A stretch of DNA of 15,687 bases from contig JAUWHM010000033.1 of NCBI GenBank assembly GCA_030605915.1, forward strand, positions 1 through 15,687, in the 5' to 3' direction. This document shows positions 13,588 to 15,687 of this stretch, piece by piece. Position 1 is the first letter of the stretch. Every line of letters begins with the position of its first letter. Under the pieces are notes generated by a model, which saw only the letters and a list, made by a program, of their open reading frames with translations, had not been told where the DNA came from and searched no databases. This DNA is from Nitrospirota bacterium (GTDB lineage Bacteria > NPL-UPA2 > JAGMAN01). The position numbers and the translations under genes are program-made.

Positions 13588-13615
13588 TTGACAATATCCT
13601 TTCTGCCTGTATAAT
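13588..13615 (+). promoter_or_regulatory. Consensus sigma-70 promoter of the 59-residue membrane protein gene
   Basis: TTGACA at 13588-13593 and TATAAT at 13610-13615 are both perfect matches, with a 16-base spacer. The start site would be near 13622, giving a short leader that begins just before the AGGAGGTGA ribosome site (13626-13634). The -35 overlaps the region just upstream of the tape measure start on the other strand. This is the best promoter in the window. Confidence 0.8.
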
Positions 13616-13640
13616 GCAATTCGTTAGGAGGTGATTCAGA

Positions 13641-13820
13641 ATGGAAGCTTTGGGTCCTTTTGCTACAGCCATTACCATCTTAGGGCTTATACTTTTCTTT
13701 TCTCCAATTATAATCATTTGTCGCTTAGGCAAAATTTCTGCAACTTTACAGGAGATGAATAAGAAGATGGAAGAGAAGCCCATAAACGAGAAGACAAAAG
13801 AGGAATCTGGCCAGAATTGA
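13641..13820 (+). CDS. Small single-pass membrane protein (moron-like), 59 aa
   Basis: Encoded against the tail operon. MEALGPFATA is followed by a strongly hydrophobic segment (about residues 9-27, LGLILFFSPIIII), then CRLGK and a charged, helical tail (LQEMNKKMEEKPINEKTKEE). Positive charges after the helix predict the tail is cytoplasmic. It has a perfect AGGAGGTGA six bases before the ATG, and a consensus promoter, so it can be expressed while the tail genes are silent. That is the arrangement of prophage 'moron' genes; small membrane proteins of this kind often act in superinfection exclusion. No family is recognised, and no terminator is seen after it. Confidence 0.78.
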   Translation: MEALGPFATAITILGLILFFSPIIIICRLGKISATLQEMNKKMEEKPINEKTKEESGQN

Positions 13821-13831
13821 CATTGCATTGC

Positions 13832-14161
13832 TTACTTCCTCCACTTCTTTTCTGCCTCTTTCTCTGTTTCCCCGATTGTCCCCTCAATCACGCTCATCGC
13901 ATCCAGAAACTTCCCTGGCTGGTCCATTACGCCTCCAGCATTAGGGAGGTACCCATCCCTGAAGAAGTTATAGAAATGAACATATTCCCCGCTTTGCCTG
14001 GTAATTATCTTCAAAGGGCATCGGAAATAATCCGCCCCGTCCAGATTGAATAATGGCATAGGAGCTTTCTTCTTACAACCCCGGGTCTTTTTAAGGTTGT
14101 CTGTGCATCTCCGGCAGTCCAGGTTCATCTTCAAAGACGGGAGCTGAACTGCCAGTTTTAG
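13832..14161 (-). CDS. Tail assembly chaperone, T-like C-terminal part made by -1 frameshift
   Basis: This frame begins by re-reading the last base of the AAC codon at 14163-14161 and gives LKLAVQLPSLKMN, then a cysteine-rich segment. It has no credible start of its own: a TTG at 14134 exists, but lacks a ribosome site. It is open from the slippery site, so it is best read as the T part of a GT fusion of 143 + 109 = 252 residues. Counted from the TTG, cysteines at 7, 10, 20 and 39 (CRRC, GCKKK, FRCPL) suggest a zinc-binding knot. In lambda the fusion product coats the tape measure and recruits tube subunits. Its ratio to the short form is fixed by frameshift efficiency. Confidence 0.8.
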   Translation of the reverse strand, partial: LKLAVQLPSLKMNLDCRRCTDNLKKTRGCKKKAPMPLFNLDGADYFRCPLKIITRQSGEYVHFYNFFRDGYLPNAGGVMDQPGKFLDAMSVIEGTIGETEKEAEKKWRK

Positions 14162-14167
14162 TTTTTT
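14111..14167 (-). promoter_or_regulatory. Programmed -1 frameshift signal of the tail chaperone genes
   Basis: The heptamer A AAA AAC (14167-14161) sits in the correct phase (GCA AAA AAC) directly before the TAA of the chaperone gene. After a 5-base spacer, CTGGCAGTTC (14155-14146) pairs with GGACTGCCGG (14120-14111): ten pairs, two of them G-U, around a 25-base loop. The -1 frame downstream is open for 109 codons. This matches the lambda G/GT arrangement in position and logic. Confidence 0.87.
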
Positions 14168-14589
14168 GCTTCTTTCTCCGTTAGCCTGTTATCTTTCAGG
14201 ATCTCACCGGCCAGTTCTGTGATTACCTTGAATGGAAGCATATTGAGAATGTCCGGAGTGACTACTTGATAATTCTTGCCATATCTGGCTAAGCTGACAG
14301 TATCAAATTTGACAGCTTTGCCATCTTTATCCTGGAGATTCTCTACTCCCTTCAGGCCAAATCGCACGGCTTCAATAGCAAGGCGATTGAGTCCTAAGGT
14401 AGTCTTAGCCTTATCTTCGGGGTCGGACGAACTAATCTCAAATGAAGTCGTTTCATCTTCCAGTTCCGCCCGGATTCGGGTGTCCAGGACTCCCAGCTTG
14501 AATATGGTCTTATCTTTCTTATCTTTGGCTGTATCGTGCTTAGACACATAATCCCTGACCTCATAGATATCTATTCCCTTAATGGCCAT
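14158..14589 (-). CDS. Tail assembly chaperone, G-like protein, 143 aa
   Basis: It lies upstream of the tape measure and downstream of the tail tube gene and ends in a -1 frameshift site, which together identify a G-type tail assembly chaperone. The protein is soluble, helical and charged: MAIKGIDIYEVRDYVSKHD, LGVLDTRIRAELED, LGLNRLAIEAVRFGLKGVENL, and a helical end (FKVITELAGEILKDNRLTEKEAKN). These chaperones coat the tape measure before tube assembly and are not in the virion. The ATG at 14589 has AGGAGGTGA at good spacing. It is flanked on both sides by opposite-strand small genes. The call rests on context; sequence similarity to a named family is not obvious to me. Confidence 0.8.
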   Translation of the reverse strand: MAIKGIDIYEVRDYVSKHDTAKDKKDKTIFKLGVLDTRIRAELEDETTSFEISSSDPEDKAKTTLGLNRLAIEAVRFGLKGVENLQDKDGKAVKFDTVSLARYGKNYQVVTPDILNMLPFKVITELAGEILKDNRLTEKEAKN

Positions 14590-14614
14590 TCTTGTTCACC
14601 TCCTCATTTTTAGG

Positions 14615-14643
14615 TTGCTCTCTCCTCCCTGGTCTGGTATAAT
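14615..14643 (+). promoter_or_regulatory. Promoter of the 75-residue opposite-strand gene
   Basis: TATAAT at 14638-14643 is a perfect -10 preceded by TGG, forming an extended -10. A weak -35 (TTGCTC, 14615-14620) lies 17 bases upstream. The start site would be about 35 bases before the ATG. It sits in the leader of the chaperone gene on the other strand. Confidence 0.65.
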
Positions 14644-14683
14644 ACTATTGGCCAACACTAACCAAACCAAGGAGGGAGGCGTT

Positions 14684-14911
14684 ATGATTCTTGATTTGAT
14701 AATTGACGATACAAACAAAAATGGCTACTGTGAAGAAAACTGGTTTATGCTTCACAACATGTGTTTCAAAGGGCCTAATGGGATGGAAGCCATGAAAAAA
14801 TGGGCACATGAGAATAACCTCTGTGTTACAATAGAAAATTACTTTGATGAAAGAGGTAAAGAGCAACAAAAAATCATCTTCCATCCACTGGGAAAAACCC
14901 GTCTGGAATAA
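14684..14911 (+). CDS. Small soluble opposite-strand protein (moron-like), 75 aa
   Basis: Begins MILDLIIDDTNKNGYCEENW and ends KIIFHPLGKTRLE. I do not recognise a family. It has three cysteines (16, 27, 47), no membrane segment or signal peptide, and a mixed alpha/beta look. The ATG at 14684 has a strong AGGAGGGAGG site; the frame stays open further upstream, but earlier starts lie before the promoter. Its 3' end overlaps the convergent 67-residue tail gene by 38 bases. The separate promoter, opposite strand and position next to chaperone genes parallel the 59-residue gene at 13641-13820, so both may be lysogenically expressed accessory genes. No terminator is evident. Confidence 0.7.
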   Translation: MILDLIIDDTNKNGYCEENWFMLHNMCFKGPNGMEAMKKWAHENNLCVTIENYFDERGKEQQKIIFHPLGKTRLE

Positions 14912-15077
14912 GGTCGTCCTCAAACTCAAGACCGTTACGCTCAAGAATTTTCTTGAATGTATCTATATCCCCGCGACGGCTGGCCTCTACTGCCAGCTTC
15001 TCCTCTGCCTCCGGCAACAGGCATTTAGGTTGTACGTATTCTTCTTTTTGCGTCTTAATCTCTTTCATTTCTGTCAA
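14874..15077 (-). CDS. Small protein between tail tube and chaperone genes, 67 aa
   Basis: No family is recognised. The sequence has a charged N terminus (MKEIKTQKEEYVQPKCLL), a helix-turn-helix-like middle (PEAEEKLAVEASRRGDIDTFKKILERNG, like an ankyrin-type helical pair), and an acidic end. The start is uncertain: TTG at 15077 or the ATG at 15068, with no strong ribosome site at either; a GGAGG lies 14 bases before the TTG. Its 3' end overlaps the opposite-strand 75-residue gene by 38 bases. In many siphophages a short gene sits here and helps tail assembly, so a chaperone-related role is possible. Confidence 0.58.
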   Translation of the reverse strand: MTEMKEIKTQKEEYVQPKCLLPEAEEKLAVEASRRGDIDTFKKILERNGLEFEDDLIPDGFFPVDGR

Positions 15078-15129
15078 GGTCTACTCTAATGCCTCCAAGC
15101 CGCCAAAACCCTCCAAATGCCCCCGTTTT

Positions 15130-15162
15130 GACCCTCTGGTTGCCTTCTTAAGCAGAGGGGTC
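15130..15162 (-). other. Intergenic hairpin after the tail tube gene
   Basis: On the minus strand GACCCCTCTG (15162-15153) pairs with CAGAGGGTC (15138-15130) with one bulged C, around a 14-base loop, three bases after the tail tube stop codon. No U tract follows (AAAACG), so this is not a full intrinsic terminator; it could shield tail tube mRNA from 3' decay or lower downstream expression. Confidence 0.5.
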
Positions 15163-15164
15163 GG

Positions 15165-15687
15165 CTAATCTATGAAAATCTCTACACAGTCGTCCCCGGT
15201 ATTCATAGCCAAGAAAAATCCTATGTCAAAGGTAAATAGCTCGTTTCTTTCCGCTGGAGTAGGCGCATCTATCTGCACTTTAGGAGCAGATATCTTGACC
15301 CTATTCCCTCCAGCCGTTCCCAGGGTGATCTCCAAGGCTCTCTGCGCAGCCGATTTCCAATCTCCCTCAAAGTCATAAGTTGCCTTTGAGACTGCCTCCG
15401 GGTTGAACGATCCCGATCCGTTCCTCCGGGTGATCTGAAATCCCTTGATCCCGTCTGCCGAGTTGATATCATCTCGCTGAGCAATGTTGTTGCCCAGGAC
15501 AAGGCTAACCTGTTGGGCTATTAAGGTAGTCACCTCATTCAGCTTGAAGGCTGAACTCAGGCAGACTGGCGGGGTAGGGGAGTCATAAGTCACCGAACTG
15601 GGCAGAGCCACATCAAATGGCGCCTGATATAGCCCCTGGAGACTCCAACTCACCATAGCCGATTTCCCTGATTCACCGATGATCTCC
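15165..15687 (-). CDS. Major tail tube protein, 5' truncated by window
   Basis: Tail tube subunits stack as hexamers to make the non-contractile tail. Seen: a WSLQGLYQAPFDVALP segment (family-like SFTGLY-x-AP-x-D-x-ALP), LGNNIAQRDDINSADGIKGFQITRRNGSGSFNPEAV, YDFEGDWKSAAQRALEITLGTAGGNRVKISAP, and an acidic C terminus. This ordered set (LGNN, R-x-D, GxxxFxIT-R-P/G-SG-F-P-E) is typical of phage tail tube proteins. An ATG at 15656 gives 163 residues, but the frame stays open to the window edge (EIIGESGKSAM...), and the tube family's conserved segment begins before this ATG, so the true start is most likely outside. It is the first gene of the tail block in this window. Confidence 0.82.
   Translation of the reverse strand, partial: EIIGESGKSAMVSWSLQGLYQAPFDVALPSSVTYDSPTPPVCLSSAFKLNEVTTLIAQQVSLVLGNNIAQRDDINSADGIKGFQITRRNGSGSFNPEAVSKATYDFEGDWKSAAQRALEITLGTAGGNRVKISAPKVQIDAPTPAERNELFTFDIGFFLAMNTGDDCVEIFID

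Noticed and set aside
13547..13828. 93-residue minus-strand frame between tape measure and chaperone
   Set aside because: It lies antisense to the 59-codon plus-strand gene, which has a consensus promoter and perfect ribosome site, and its own protein has no recognisable features.
14645..14944. 99-residue minus-strand frame over the 75-codon gene
   Set aside because: It is antisense to the plus-strand gene with promoter and strong ribosome site, and its composition looks random.
15070..15077. TTGACA on the minus strand at the start of the 67-residue gene as a -35 box
   Set aside because: It consists of the TTG start codon and next codon of the gene, and no -10 box at the right distance is evident.

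Overview
The window looks like the left end of an integrated siphovirus-type prophage in a Gram-negative (diderm) bacterium. The host side is suggested by the first gene, the 3' two thirds of a lipid A/lysophospholipid acyltransferase of the LpxL/HtrB type, a family tied to lipopolysaccharide synthesis. I cannot name the species; an uncultivated environmental lineage is possible, but that is a guess. Genes use strong AGGAGG-type ribosome sites and ATG, GTG or TTG starts.

Left boundary (1-1880): the acyltransferase 3' end is followed within 62 bases by a tyrosine recombinase on the opposite strand. Upstream of the recombinase lies a 59-residue ribbon-helix-helix regulator with its own good promoter. 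Tandem 10-bp repeats and an 18-bp palindrome sit between regulator and recombinase, which looks like a small integration-control unit.

Late tail operon (15687 down to 1955, almost all minus strand). In transcription order it encodes: tail tube protein (cut by the window edge); a 67-residue protein; tail assembly chaperone with a classic -1 frameshift site giving a G/GT-type fusion; tape measure; a first Dit-like (DUF2460-type) protein; a cassette of ligand-binding-like beta proteins (322 aa with an inserted jelly roll, 123 aa, 62 aa, LamG); a 53-residue ORF; a second Dit-like protein; a DUF2163/BR0599-type hub protein with four cysteines; an NlpC/P60 peptidase; a 1063-residue gpJ/'megatron'-type tail-tip protein; a tail fibre; a coiled-coil protein; and an LL-H-type holin. 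A strong intrinsic terminator at 1955-1995 closes the operon. The spacing is tight, with ATGA, TAATG and TAA-ATG junctions.

What stands out: (1) the tail-tip protein carries a complete six-repeat NHL beta-propeller inserted between two conserved hub segments, with blades so similar in DNA that recent duplication is likely; (2) the holin gene contains a second textbook -1 frameshift signal (G GGA AAC, 6-nt spacer, 9-bp perfect stem) opening into a protein-like frame with no start codon, so two holin isoforms may be made; (3) two short genes, each with its own consensus-like promoter and strong ribosome site, run against the tail operon on either side of the chaperone genes, as 'moron' genes do; (4) an in-frame TGA separates the 53-residue ORF from the second Dit-like protein. 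Head genes, large terminase and the right attachment site are outside the window, and no dedicated endolysin was seen.
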